Part shown: piece after piece, positions 1 through 12,145 of the stretch
Numbering within the stretch: position 1 is the stretch's first letter
Layout of the letters: every line of letters begins with the position of its first letter
DNA from: Congeria kusceri
Taxonomy: Eukaryota; Mollusca; Bivalvia; Myida; Dreissenidae
Direction of reading: 5' to 3'
Length of the DNA: 64,000 bases
Assembly (NCBI GenBank): GCA_027627225.1
Contig: CM051024.1
Coordinates: 40,107,225 to 40,171,224, forward strand
Position numbers and translations under genes: made by a program
The notes under the pieces: generated by a model
Seen by the model: only the letters and a program-made list of their open reading frames with translations
Database searches by the model: none
Told to the model about the DNA's origin: nothing

Positions 1-3000
1 ATGCTAGTTCTAATGTCCCTGTACACAAACGAAATTGCTCTTGAATCGTCTCTCCATAACATCAAAGGCCAATCACATCTTTTCCGGTGCATCCGATGGC
101 CGTATAAACGCGCCATAGTTGGTAAACGTCACACGTCTAACTTACTTTTCGTAAGAAGGTCAATTTTTGTTTTATTAACAGTCATGTTGGTAACATGGCT
201 TAAGGTCATTATGTTGCTTTCTGGGGATATTGAATTAAACCCAGGCCCTGTAACGAGTAGTTCTCTAGATTCCAGCGCCACGGAGTACAACACACTGAAT
301 TGCCTTTTAGCAATGCCTAATAACTTTTCGTTTAGTCAGTATAATGTGCAGAGTATACGGAACAAACTAGAAATTCTTACAGCAGAACTCTCAAATGTTG
401 ATGTATTATCTTTTACTGAGACGTGGCTTAACAACTCTATTGAAACTGACGAACTCCTTATCCCCTCTTATCACTGCCCCGAACGAAAAGATCGAATACA
501 TGATAGCCGTGGTGGGGTTATGCTATTTGTTAAAGATTTTATCCATTACGATCGTAGACCTGACCTTGAACCTATTGCATTAGAATGCATTTGGATTGAT
601 CTCTACCTGCAGAGTAAGAAGCGTGTTTTATTTGGTTTATTTTATAGGCCACCAAATGCAGATGCATCATATACTAACTTAATTGATGACTCTATTGGTC
701 TAGCAATCGAAACCGGGATATCTGACATCATAATAACCGGTGATTTTAATATGAATAACAGTCAGCCAACATTAGTACGACAACTTGACTCTTGGTGCCT
801 TGAGCACAGTCTTGTTCAAGTTATTAATGAACCAACGCATTTTACGGAAAGATCCTCGTCAATTCTTGACTTATTGCTAGTAAGCAACCCCAACAGCTTG
901 ATATTATCAGGTGTTGGTGATCCTTTTCTTGACCAACAACAGCGCTACCATTGTCCTATATATGTTTTATTTAAATATAATAAGCCAAATGCGAAAGCAT
1001 ACGAGCGTCATATATGGAAATATAAGGATGGTAACTACGTTTTGCTACGTGAAAGTTTTTCTGCATTAAATTGGAATACAATTAAAAGTACTAATGTGGA
1101 CACTTATTGCACTAATATCACCGACACTATTACTCGTAATGCCAAACAATGTATCCCAAATAGGTTAATAAAAATCAAACCGCGTGATGCTCCTTGGTTC
1201 AATACACATATACGTCGTATGATAAGAAAACGCAAACGGGTTTACAGACTTGCGAAATCCAACAACAGTAATTATCAATGGTCTAAGTTTCGTACAATTA
1301 GAAACCAGAAAATATCACTAATTCGACAAGCGAAAGATCAGTACTACGACAGTCTAAGCGAAAAACTTAAACAAAATAATAACACATCTAAGGACTGGTG
1401 GAAAATTCTCAAGTCATTTATCAATAAACCAAATAATAACATAAATACTGCACTAATAAACCCCGTCGACAATTCCACTGTTACTGATTGTTTTGAAAAG
1501 GCGAACATTCTTAATAAATTCTTTCAAAGTCAGTCAGTCCTTGACATTGACAACGAGGACACACCGGAGCTTACTTATGTACCAATTGCTAACTCACTAG
1601 AGACTTTTATTATTACACCTTCTGATGTCCATGACATTCTAAAGTCACTTTCAGTTGACAAAGCATCAGGACCTGACGGTATAAGTAACCATATTCTAAA
1701 AGAATGTCGAGCTGAACTGTCCATTCCCTTAAGTGACTTCTTTAACTTCTCACTTAACAAATGTATAATGCCAGACTGTTGGAAAGAGGCTAATGTCAGT
1801 GCAATTTTTAAAAAAGGTGATCCCAAAGTTGTGTGTAACTACCGACCAATTTCACTGCTTAACACGATGGAAAAAGTGTTTGAAAAAATAATTTTTAAAC
1901 ATGTGTACAATCACCTTGTAAGTAACAAAATACTCATCTCATTTCAGTCTGGATTTTTGCCAGGAGACTCGACCACTAACCAACTCACTTATATATATGA
2001 TACGTTTTGCAAAGCCCTTGACAATGGATTAGAGGTTAAAGCTGTCTTTTTTGACATCAGTAAAGCCTTTGATAAAGTCTGGCACCAAGGTCTTTTACTT
2101 AAACTCCACGCAATTGGTGTCCGCGGGAAGTTGCACTTTTGGATTAAAAATTACCTAAATTGTAGACGTCAACGTGTAGTGCTTCCAGGCGCCGTTTCTA
2201 ACTGGGCCTCACTAGAGGCTGGTGTTCCCCAGGGCTCTATACTAGGGCCCCTATTATTCTTAATCTTTATAAATGATATTGTTAACGACATCCAAAGTAA
2301 TATTCGTCTTTTTGCTGACGACACATCCCTTTACATTATTATAGACGAGCCCTACCATTCAAATTCAATATTACAAAATGATATCAACAAAATATCCAAT
2401 TGGGCCTCAAAATGGCACGTTTTATTTAATCCCTCTAAATCGGAAACACTTACATTCTCCAGAAAACAACAACCGAATCAATATAACTTCACAATGCTTT
2501 CCAAACAAATACCGGTTGTTAGCTCCCACAAACATCTAGGAGTCGTCCTGTCGAACGATTGTAAATGGCACATACATATCAAATATATAACTGATAAAGC
2601 ATGGGGTAGAATTAATATTATGCACAAACTAAAACTTAAGCTTGATCGAAAATCGCTAGAAATCATTTATATATCCTTTATTCGCCCGTTAATGGAATAT
2701 TCTGATGTAATTTGGGACAATTGTACTCAAGCAGAAAAACATGAACTTGACAAAATTCATTACGAAGCAGCGCGAATTGCCTGCGGAGCATCCAAACTAG
2801 TGTCTACAAATGAATTGCAAAAAGAAATTAACTGGGAACCCCTGCAAGACCGACGCGATAAACACCAACTCATATTATTTTATAAAATGCAAAACTCACT
2901 TAGCCCTCAGTATTTGACCGACCTTGTACCCCGACATGTTGGATCTATTGCTAGGTATAATCTTCGAAATGCGAATGACTTAAGAACATCCGAGTTTAGA

Positions 3001-3465
3001 ACAACCCTTTACTATAATTCATTCATACCCGCAGTTATCCGAAAATGGAATATCTTACCAGACGATGTTAAAAGTAGTGAATCGTTGAATATCTTTAAAT
3101 CTAAACTAAATAGAAGCTTAGTTAAAACACCATCGTACTTTTATGTAGGTAAACGTTATTTTCAAATAATTCACACGCGTTTAAGGACCAAATCAAGTGC
3201 GCTAAATGAACACCTTTATGCGAAAAATATCATTGCGTCGCCTCTTTGTTCGTGTGGAGCTATTGAATCTAACAATCACTTCTTTTTCATATGACCAGAT
3301 TATAATGAAATTCGCACTACATTAATTAACAACATTTTGAGTATAACCAGCGACGTTGATCTCGATACACTTCTTTTTGGATGTACGTATCTCGACGAAA
3401 AAGAAAATTCTCAAATATTTCTACGTGTCCAACAATATATCAACGAATCCAGGCGATTTTCCTAA
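1..3465 (+). pseudogene. LINE polyprotein: 2A-like peptide, endonuclease, reverse transcriptase; interrupted by TGA at 3292-3294
   Basis: This would copy the element's RNA into DNA at a nicked target site. Residues 75-83 spell GDIELNPGP, a 2A-like ribosome-skipping motif placed just after a hydrophobic segment (about 55-73). Such N-terminal 2A peptides are known in some APE-type LINEs and are thought to affect translation or targeting. The endonuclease starts near residue 110 (YNVQSIRNK), with TETW near 138-141 and GDFN at 247-250. The reverse transcriptase shows NYRPISLL near 613, DISKAFD from 685, VPQGSILGP near 741 and the catalytic FADD at 771-774. The frame stops at TGA 3292-3294, exactly where a Cys is expected after a CxC...H pattern, then stays open for 56 more codons to TAA at 3463. 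All visible catalytic residues remain, so the copy looks recently inactivated. The first in-window ATG at base 1 may not be the true start; Met61 lies nearer the 2A motif. Confidence 0.85.
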
Positions 3466-3780
3466 CAATCTGTTACTGACTCTGTCACGAGTTGTTGCTG
3501 CCTCATGTTCTAGTCCTTGCATGAACAATCCTTCATCCTTAAATTTGTTTTTCAACACTTTCCATATTTATCATGTATAGTTCTTATCTCTGGCATATTC
3601 TATGAAAACGTATTTTTAAAACACTGCCATTTATTGTGTAAATATTACTCCAAGGAGAGAAACTATATAAGAATTATTTCTTTCGTTTCAATCCTTTTCT
3701 AACAATGACTGTATTGTGCATGTTTGATATACACTGTATTTGCCAAAAGAAATAAATATGTTTAAACTAAGTAAACATTT
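1..3780 (+). mobile_element. APE-type non-LTR retrotransposon (LINE, CR1/L2/Rex-like), 5' end at or beyond the window edge
   Basis: One long ORF carries an apurinic-type endonuclease followed by a reverse transcriptase, the order seen in CR1/L2/Rex-like LINEs. After the ORF's TAA at 3463-3465 the sequence becomes AT-rich, with an AATAAA-like stretch near 3750, which fits a LINE 3' untranslated tail. No target-site duplication can be checked because the 5' end lies at or outside the window. The exact 3' end is not visible and the end given is approximate. Clade assignment is inferred from motif style only. Confidence 0.85.
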
Positions 3781-4208
3781 GCTTTAGCTTGTACCACTGC
3801 CATGAATAGGTTGTGAATGAAAAATGTTTTTTATCGACTTGTTTTTTTTTTCTGCCTGGTTGGTAGGTTTCCAAATATCATGGGGACGCTAAACATAAAA
3901 TCAAATTTGTATGAACTTTTCAAAATAAAATGGTTAATATCTCAATTGTGATAGATACGTGTATATAAATTTGTTAAATTTAAGATGTGTGTTTATTACA
4001 TTTTTGTCTAGAACACAAGTTGCACATGAATACTTGGAGGATCACACAGCTTAAGATTATAGCTAAAGCGTGTATAATGTACCTAAGAACTAAACATTTT
4101 GCAGTCCTTAACAGGCGCACTTTTGCTAGTTTATGACACACACTTTTTCTATTAACAATAAAGTGTATTATGCTGGCGTGAATAAATTCTAGCACACACC
4201 TATGTCAT
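3781..4208. other. Short intergenic stretch; probable 3' UTR of the minus-strand membrane gene
   Basis: No coding signal is seen. TTTATT near 3989 on the plus strand is an AATAAA on the minus strand about 220 bases past the stop codon of the membrane gene, a plausible polyadenylation signal. Confidence 0.4.
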
Positions 4209-4480
4209 CTAAATCCCCGCCGGAGGAACAGAATTCGGAGCTTCGTCAAAATTAATTCCGGTCGGCGTAATGGGGGTGGTGTCACTGGCGGAGTCGGCGT
4301 CAGACACTTGGTTCTTGATCAACTTCCTTAGGATTCCCCAGCCGGCCAGGATAGCGGCTGTAAGAGCCGATAGACCGCCGACTGTGCCGCCGACTATCGT
4401 GCCGGTTCCCGGACCTCCGCCAGTTTGAGCTTCTTGTTTGCTTTGTGAAGTGTTTGCTAATGCTTGTAATCTGTCAAACT
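4209..4480 (-). CDS. Membrane protein, last exon: transmembrane helix and tail
   Basis: Acceptor AG at 4481-4482; begins in phase with the previous exon's single G. Encodes FDRLQALAN (echoing HQKLQEIVE in exon 5363-5033), the Gly-rich linker, the helix and the acidic/Pro-rich tail ending in TAG at 4211-4209. Confidence 0.75.
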
Positions 4481-7400
4481 CTGTAAATATTAACACAACA
4501 AATATTAAATATTATATATTTTTAAAATGTTTTATCCACTTTTTTATTTTGCAATCGATAACTGATCTCCAATTTTACACAATTAAATATATTTGTTACA
4601 CACGTTTTTTTTATCTTAAGCAAGTAAACACAACCCACATTTATTTAGCATTAGACGAAGACAGTATATATACAATTTCAAAGAGACATACAAGTAGATG
4701 ACATAACTCGTATATTTGCACGAATAAACAGTGAACCATCACTTTACCGTTCGACGGCTTTGAAACGAGGTCTGCTGTTCCACAGTTAACTCCTGTCCTT
4801 AAACTTCTGTTGTTTAAAACGCTTAGACTGGCATTCAGTTCAACGCTAAAATAGAAGAGAACAATCCTTTATAACGAAATGATGCCTTAACATTTATACA
4901 ATATATTTATGTAATAACCATAAACAAAACCGTTTTTCCAGATTCCAAAAACGCTGTAAACACATATTGTATTTCTTCTTACATACTAGAATTAAAATTT
5001 CTCCAATTTTAATACATTACACTATAATATACCTGTGTGTTCTTGTGTATTCGTCCGCTTCAAAAAATAAACAGAGAGTCAGATCGCCATCAGAACAGAC
5101 TGACTCCAGCGTGCAATTTTCGCTACACCTCCATATTTTCTTGTCGTTCAGTTGAAGAACAGACCGCAGCCTATTCGTCGCCGCCAGGAAAGCCTTCTCG
5201 TCGCAGGGTTTGTCAATGGCAATTCGAACTTTAAAATATGACTCAACAGAAATTGTTGGACTCGTTACTCCACCCGCCGTACCAGATCCGGTATATCCAC
5301 TGGAGAGAGTTTGTGTGCCGTGGTTGCTCCTGTGTTCTACTATTTCTTGTAATTTCTGATGCTCTGAAATTATTAAAACAGTACATGTATATCTATTTAT
5401 TGCATTAATGGTTTGGGAATTTGTGCGAAACTGTCAACCCGATTACCCAGGGATGGTTTTTAAATGACAGAGTTACAATAATCATACCTTAATTATACTA
5501 ATCTGAAAGAGACAACAGTTTCGACTGTTTCAGAACGTGCGACATGTGCGTTATTTCAAAACGTACGTATATTATTTTAGGTATTGTTGATAATATGAAA
5601 TGTGTGATCGTGAATACACTACACTAACAAACAGTGTAAAATAAGGATGGATCACTCATTTAAAGAGTAAGGTAATAAAAAGTACTGCATATTAGAATAA
5701 GTGGTATATGCGAAGATTTGAAATAGGTGAGCCATACATATCAGGGGAATGTAATACCTTTATTATTAAAGACAAGCAGCGAAATGTATCACAGCAGTTT
5801 TTCTCTGATTAACTTAAAACATGTTAAAAATAAGAAATGAACGTTGGGACGGACTTTGCAACGGTTACAACAATTTCAATTTGAATAATCTTTATCAACG
5901 TTATGATATCAATTGCTTTACGTTGTTCTTGTCTTTGTTTATTCAGATGTAAATGTGTTCATAAGTAATGATTGTATAGGTGTATCAGGTACGTTTGTTG
6001 GTATAGGCATATATACAAATGCATATATATTCTAATGATGGGTAATACTATGAAGATCATGTACCAACACGTACACCGTAATGGGTAATACTATGAAGAT
6101 CATGTACCAACACGTATACCGTAATGGGTAATACTATGAAGATCATGTACCAACACGTACACCGTAATGGGTAATACTATGAAGATCATGTACCAACACG
6201 TACACCGTAATGGGTTATACTATGAAGATCATGTACCGACACGCACACCGTAATGGGTAATACTATGAAGATCATGTACCAACACGTACACCGTAATGGG
6301 TAATACTATGAAGATCATGTACCAACACGTACACCGTAATGGGTAATACTATGAAGATCATGTACCAACACGTACACCGTAATGATGCGAGGTGTTCGCG
6401 CTCTATCGTGAATATGTACAATGTACACATGTACAAATCTTTTCAAATGTAAGGCTTCATTTGAAATTATATATATATTTTAAATAACGTACTTTGTATG
6501 GCACATAGCTGTTCATGTTAAATTGTATTTATAGTTTATATCATCAGATAGTCTTGACAAATATATTACCTGTTAGATTAGATGTTTTATTGATGTATTC
6601 AAATGTACTGCTATAGGCGTACGTTGCACTAGAATTAAACTTCGCGGCAACTTTTGGAGGAATGGCACTTAAAATGTTTCCTATTTCCACTCTGAAATAA
6701 ACAGAAGAAAATGTATCAGCGCCTGTTTGAAAAGCCGGCATTTGATGGGTTATTTATATGTATAATTTGTCATGTATTGATCTACATACAAACAGAAACA
6801 GAGATATTAACATAAACATAAACATAACAGTAACGACTGCATTCACACTTCATTGCATTCACACTATCGAAATAGAAAAAAAGTTGAACACGTTGCCTGA
6901 AATTCTTAAGTCAACTTTTATTTGAACTCTGCGATATTATATAAATCTATTTCAAAACTTGCAACACACCATGTAATGCATTAAAAGATGTTTTGTTTCA
7001 AACTGGAATACTGACAAGCCAACCAATATAACGTATACTATAAGGCGTGTCGTTAGAAAACCGGACTTAATGCATGAGCGTGTAGTGTCGTCCCGGGCTG
7101 CACAGGCTGATCCAGGACGACTCTTTCCGCTTTTATGGTATTTTATCTTCCAAGTAAATCTCTTCTAAACATAAACCCACTGTATGCGGAAAGTATCGTC
7201 CCGGATTAGCCTCTGCGGACTGCACAGGCTGATTCGGGACGACACTTTACGCTCAAGCATTAAACCCGGTTTTTTCCACGACACGCCTTATATTTATCAA
7301 CAGCTGACGCATGTATTCAGAAGTAAGTCCAGACTTGCAAGAAACGTGGAAAATGGCAAATGATATTTATTTTGACATTGATGAACCCCGCCAAGTAAGG

Positions 7401-7766
7401 GAAATCATTATGATGTATTTTATAGCCCGTTCTAAAAAAATTAATGCATTTCAAAAGGCTAAAAAAAGATACCATCGAACACGATTAATGATCAGTGATC
7501 ACATTGCTTTTACAAGTAAATACAAGTATTTAAAAAAAATGGTTACCTTTGTGCTATTGTGTTTTTGTCTGCCTGAATAAACAGGCACGCAACCTGTTTC
7601 ATGGTTCCATCCAAAGTGCAGTTCTCGCTACATCTCCATATTTCTGATTCCGTCTTGTTAATGAGAAAACCAATCACCGTCGTGGACATACTCAGTACTT
7701 GCTCGTCGCAAACAGGTCCGTCAACGGTAACTTTCATTTTGAAATACGCCTCCTCCGCGGATCTGG
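4209..7766 (-). CDS. Single-pass membrane protein with two tandem cysteine-containing ectodomains (3' part of gene)
   Basis: Not recognised as a named family. Five minus-strand exons (7766-7547, 6691-6570, 5363-5033, 4845-4748, 4480-4209) have GT-AG borders and phases that join without a stop, giving 346 C-terminal residues. Two repeat units of about 110 residues are each encoded by an exon pair. Each unit opens with YFK-x-(K/R)-(V/I), a CDE helix start, then the shared IWRCSENCTL, and continues across a phase-2 intron into RVE(I/L). The 1-nt/2-nt phase pattern repeats, so the pair arose by exon duplication. After the second unit come a Gly-rich linker, one transmembrane helix with GGTVGG spacing, a basic stop-transfer (RKLIK) and a cytosolic tail of about 45 residues. 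A cell-surface protein is inferred. The fold could be SEA-like or ferredoxin-like, but I cannot show this. Exons for the signal peptide and N-terminus must lie above 7766 and were not found. Confidence 0.7.
4748..4845 (-). CDS. Membrane protein, ectodomain 2 second exon
   Basis: 98 nt, acceptor at 4846-4847, donor at 4747-4746. Starts R-VELNASLSVLNN and ends SKPSN-G. Same phase pattern as exon 6691-6570. Confidence 0.7.
5033..5363 (-). CDS. Membrane protein, linker plus ectodomain 2 first exon
   Basis: 331 nt with acceptor at 5364-5365 and donor at 5032-5031. Encodes a Ser/Thr/Gly linker, then SYFKVRIAIDKPCDEK and IWRCSENCTLESV, and ends in split Arg codon AG. Confidence 0.72.
5364..6039. 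other. Intron of the minus-strand membrane gene, no further signal
   Basis: AT-rich, no open coding stretch with splice support. The short reading frames here have no recognisable content. Confidence 0.5.
6040..6383. repeat. 43-bp minisatellite, 8 copies
   Basis: Unit starts GGGTAATACTATGAAGATCA and ends CACCGTAAT. Units begin at 6040, 6083, 6126, 6169, 6212, 6255, 6298 and 6341 with very few differences, indicating recent amplification inside the membrane-gene intron. Confidence 0.95.
6570..6691 (-). CDS. Membrane protein, ectodomain 1 second exon
   Basis: 122 nt, acceptor at 6692-6693, donor at 6569-6568. Starts R-VEIGNILSAIPPKV and contains the N-glycosylation-type sites NSS, NKT and NLT. 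Confidence 0.7.
7043..7288. mobile_element. Palindromic MITE (GTCGTCCCGGATTAGCC family), copy 1
   Basis: The left end AGGCGTGTCGTTAGAAAACC pairs with the right end reading toward ACGACACGCCT. Inside are two inverted copies of the GTCGTCC...CACAGGCT block. Direct TATA on both sides (7039-7042 and 7289-7292) looks like a 4-bp target duplication. Related copies lie at 18.4, 26.3, 28.7, 36.3, 37.0 and 58.2 kb. Confidence 0.85.
7547..7766 (-). CDS. Membrane protein, ectodomain 1 first exon
   Basis: 220 nt, acceptor at 7767-7768, donor at 7546-7545. Encodes EAYFKMKVTVDGPVCDE and IWRCSENCTLDG, ending AQ plus split Arg. It needs one upstream base, so at least one more 5' exon exists. Confidence 0.72.
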
Positions 7767-8559
7767 CTGCAGTCACTTCAATCACATAATTATGCACATG
7801 CAATCAATAAATGGCATATAATAAAATATTAGTATATAATTATTTACACTTTCTAATCAGTAGTAATATTATTGCCAATAATACGTTGCTGTTTGTGAAG
7901 TCAAACGTCAGGTCGGACTGGGCTTTGAAGTGCACGTCATTGTTTACACGAATTAATGGTATAAACCAGACATTCATTTAAACATTTTTTTAAAATAAAT
8001 TTAAATTGTATCTGATTTATTGAGAACTCACAACTGTACAATGTCTGACATGTAGATTTTATTATGGATGTAACCCTGCAAAGCTACACGTAGTCAGGAT
8101 ATGAACAATGTCATGAAAACAAATACCGGGTACATGTATATCGCCATTTTTATTTTCCTCCATCATTATTCTTAAAACCCCTATATTTAACAACATTTCT
8201 TTTCACAGTTCACAGTCATTTTCTTACAAGCATATCAAACAAACGTGTGTCACAAATACTGGTAGTGTTAGTTCGGTTTGACGGCAATATTATTGATGGG
8301 ACACTATTATTTACAAACCTACTTTTATAATCAAAGATGCAGAAATATATGATTTACGTACATAAACGATAAATAGAAGAAAAATTGAATTATATGCCTC
8401 TTTTGACATAAGTTTTATATTCATGGTACGGCGGAGTCGATTTGATGATTATTCCGTGGTCGTGCTGACCCCAAATAATAATGTGCGGCAAATACGCAAT
8501 ATTTGAACTTATGGTATACAGTAAAATATCGTCTAGAATGAATCTTATTCAATAACACT
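7767..8559. other. No gene seen
   Basis: AT-rich sequence without a supported exon on either strand. An upstream exon of the minus-strand membrane gene should lie in this direction but cannot be identified. Confidence 0.4.
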
Positions 8560-8770
8560 TTAAAGGGACTTATTCACGGATTTTTTTATTGTTTTTTAAA
8601 TATGTCATTAAATGTCTAAACTGGAAATAACGCTAAAGCATATGAAATAAAGACCTCAACAAATATTACAAGAAAAACATCAAATAAGAAAAATGCTGCC
8701 ACAAGGGATCGAACCCGCGACCTCCGAATCAAAAGTCCAACACGCTAACCACTTGGCTATTCTGCTTCAC
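8560..8770 (-). mobile_element. tRNA-derived SINE
   Basis: On the minus strand the head at about 8767-8697 has a box A-like TAGCCAAGTGG and a perfect B box GGTTCGATCCC ending in a tRNA-like 3' half. It is followed by an AT-rich body ending near GTGAATAAGTCCCTTT. The anticodon stem does not pair well, so this is a SINE head rather than a functional tRNA gene. Confidence 0.7.
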
Positions 8771-11046
8771 TTACTTGTCCGTGTAATTTTAACTTTATGT
8801 ACGCGATCCACGTATTTTCAACAATTTCAACAAAAACAACATAAGCACTAACGCTCCAAAATATTTAACCGTAACGCGTTACACCCGTATTATAATGTTA
8901 TCCATTTCAACTGAAGCGTTATTTCCAATACATTTATGTCAGTATATAGTGCTGTTCCGATCATTTATATACAGTTTTCTTTTATATTTGGAATCTGTAA
9001 CATTTTTTTGTCAATTCGTCAAGCTGTGAACAAATCCCTTTAAAATATTTACTATATACATACAGCAAAACCATGCCTTTCTACAGAATATGAAAAAAAC
9101 ACTTACAAAACAGCCCGAAACATAATAGAATCTTCCAAAAGTTTAAATCCACAAAACACATTTTCGAACGTTTATGTCATTTTCCACACTAGATCATCAT
9201 ATCTTATCACCGTTGTATATATAAAAACTCGACGTTCGATATAGGATAAAATTCCCCAATCAGTAGCTGGAACATAATCACCTTGGAGTTGGCCATTCAT
9301 GCCGACGTATTGATATTTTGATAACAGCTGGGTCGGTGAACCCCACAGTTTAAAGAACATGTAAATACTGTTAGCACATTCGGAAATAGATTAATTTGAG
9401 TCGTCCAATCAGGTTTGAAACAACACTCCCCCCTCCAATTAAAAATACATATAAATACAGTGTAAGCATTCGAATAGCGCTTTATTTGAGTCTTCCAATC
9501 AGAATTGAAAGCCGAATAATTCAGCATAAATATAGGTCAAACATCACAGTAACACTTGACGACATAAAGCCAGTTCGTTAAACGGAGTATGGACTTGCGA
9601 ATGTTGAATACATGTATGTATATAATGTACACTATAATACACAAACCGAGCAACTCTCTAGGGCGTATTTCATAAAAACGCAGATAAATCAACAAATAAC
9701 GAATGGGTGTTGGCTGTGCCTTTCGAGCTCTTTGCTAAGGCAACACAGGGCATTGCTACAGCATATTAAATTTTACGGCTAGTATAACTCGATAAAACAT
9801 GTACAGAAATTTGTAAATGATGGAAGATATCAATTACAGAAGCTCTCCACCAATAAAAGCCTTATCATGTCTAACATAGTTCGATTTTTGCGCGTATCTT
9901 GATGTTGAACATTTGATATGCGTCACAAAAACACACGAAAACAAACACTTAATTGGCGAACTCTTATCTAGGACCAATTCCACTAAAACGCGCCATAAAA
10001 CGTAAGCTAGATATGGGTTGACAAACAGGGCGGAGTTGCAACCAACCCGATATATAATGTCCTGGTAGCGCATTTATTATTGTTACAATAAGTTACGTTC
10101 GGAAACGTCTATTCGGCGGTTGCTTTGGTCGTTATGATTTGAATTATTTTATGAATCATTAGAGATGTCCTTGCTTCTACCGTCGCTGTTGTTCCAACTG
10201 TTGCCTCTCAAGAAAATTGTTTTTGGACTGTTTACAATACATACCGGTATGTCCAAGAAGCCACACACAAGTACGTGAGCAACATCTGGGACCATTTCAC
10301 CTACCTATTCTAAGACTTAAGATGTACGAATAAGGAATATTCTTCAGCCTGTTCTATTCAGAACGCTGCAAATAATATGAATCTTTCTTGGTATTCGCCA
10401 ACTCTAATTACAGCATTCTATATTTAGAACTAGGCCTATTTATAAATTACATAATTAACATTAGTATACCAGCATATTTGCGAACGCAGAAGAACTGTGT
10501 ATTGAGTCAAAGGACGACGATGCAGGATTAGTAAAGTCGACACCATTTTGTTCAAATCGACAACTTTGTGTACAGAACAACTCAGTGAAAGGCCGACAAC
10601 TCCATGTTAAATCGACAACTGTGTGTACAACTCCTCGCAGCGGTTACCTCCCCTCTTGGTTAACGGTAACTACTGACATCACAAGTAAAATCCTTCCAGA
10701 TCTGGAAGGATGACGTGTTTGTAACTTTTACTTATTTAATGCAACTTAGTGCAATTGCCTACATAATTGGGCTCTTTTATATATCGTTTGCAGTCAATAA
10801 TGAAAACAGAAAAAGAAAATAATTAATTAAAACCATAAATAATATGTAGCAGATTGAAATTGATCATCATCACGTGGTTTGTCGTGACGGCAGGGATTTG
10901 ATAAGAGCGATGCTCGGAACCAGTCAAATCTCTGCGCGGTGGTTGCGTTGTGTAGTGATTTATAGCCAGGGAGACGCACTGTTATTTCGAGTGATCTAAC
11001 AGGACATTTTGTTTTGTAAATGAAGGCCTCCAGACCATAATACATA
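8771..11046. other. Intergenic stretch, no supported gene
   Basis: Only short frames without family features are present. Pieces near 9010-9045 (GTGAACAAATCCCTTT) and 10550-10640 (CGACAACT repeats) resemble fragments repeated elsewhere in the window (for example 43.4, 44.0 and 47.6 kb), so much of this is old repeat material. Confidence 0.4.
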
Positions 11047-11048
11047 TA

Positions 11049-12143
11049 CAGTCGAAACGCGATACTACGAATAGTTACGGGAGCAATTGATTTGTTCGTA
11101 GTATCGCTTTTTTTTTGTAGTATCGCATCTTTCGGAAATTACGGTAGTAACGCAATATTCGCATATTTAGTGCTACACATGTAATTTGCGTGTACAAACA
11201 TAAGCGCAATTATTAAAGTAATTGTATTTGACAATACGTACTCTTGTTTATGTATTGTAATATAAATCAAAAAGAATAAAACCCACATACAGTAATCAAA
11301 TTCGCATTACTAAAGTCATTTAGTCAAACGTCAATCCCACACACTGCCATTACTTAAAGTGGCTTAAAATGGTAACTAAACGTGCTAACAACGATCGTTG
11401 TCCATGGTGCAAACAAACTGGCTAGGTGTCAGACTGGGTAGAGGTGTTAATTCTTCGTATTCAATATGATTCGTAGTATTCGTAGTATTCGTAATATCGC
11501 GTTAACATTTCAATACAATCATCATGATGGGACCGAAACATTTGTTCGTAGTAACGCATCTTTTGTAGTATCGCGAATGAGCAGTATAGCATCTATTTGT
11601 TCGTAGTAACGCATCTCGCGTAGTATCGCGAATGAGCAGTATTGCATCTATTTGTTCGTAGTAACGCATTTTTCGTAATATCGCGAATGAGCAGTATTGC
11701 ATCTATTTGTTCATAGTAACGCATCTTTCGTAGTATCGCGAATGAGCAGAATTGCATCTATTTGTTCGTAGTAACGCATCTTTCGTAGTATCGCGAATGA
11801 GCAGTATTGCATCTGCTTGTTCGTAGTAACGCATCTCTCGTAGTATCGCGAATGAGCAGTGTTGCATCTATTTGTTCGTAGTAACGCATCTCGCGTAGTA
11901 TCGCGAATGAGCAGTATTGCATCTATTTGTTCGTAGTAACGCATCTCTCGTAGTATCGCGAACGAGCAGTATTGCATCTATTTGTTTGTAGTAACGCATC
12001 TCTCGTAGTATCGCGAATGAAATTGCGTAGTATCTCATCTTTTTGTAGTTAAACATAAAAGGGAAGCGGACGGGACCGGCAGCCTTATTCGTAGTATCCC
12101 GTCATTTCGTATTATCGCGATTCGCAGTATCGCGTTTCGACTG
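11049..12143. mobile_element. 1,095-bp TA-flanked MITE with CAGTCGAAACGCGATACT ends (pogo/Tigger-like, non-autonomous)
   Basis: The left end CAGTCGAAACGCGATACTAC is the inverted copy of the right end, which reads AGTATCGCGTTTCGACTG. The element is bounded by TA at 11047-11048 and 12144-12145, the target duplication of Tc1/mariner/pogo elements. No transposase frame is present. CAGTCGAA-type ends with alternating TCG/ACG steps resemble Tigger/pogo termini; the superfamily call is inference. Confidence 0.85.
11541..12035. repeat. 55-bp tandem array inside the TA-flanked MITE, about 9 copies
   Basis: TTTGTTCGTAGTAACGCATC recurs at 11541, 11596, 11651, 11706, 11761, 11816, 11871, 11926 and 11981. 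Each unit contains a TCGTAGTATCGCG segment matching the element's own terminal inverted repeat, so the array probably grew from the ends. Confidence 0.95.
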
Positions 12144-12145
12144 TA

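Noticed and set aside
8697..8767. Possible tRNA gene on the minus strand
   Set aside because: A and B boxes are good but the anticodon stem does not pair and a SINE body follows.
9172..9360. Possible upstream exon of the minus-strand membrane gene ending at a GTGATT donor near 9280
   Set aside because: Phase could fit but the peptide has no similarity to the ectodomain and the acceptor is weak.
11502..12056. Minus-strand repetitive frames (MQYCSFAILR...)
   Set aside because: Readings of the 55-bp array in the TA-flanked MITE.
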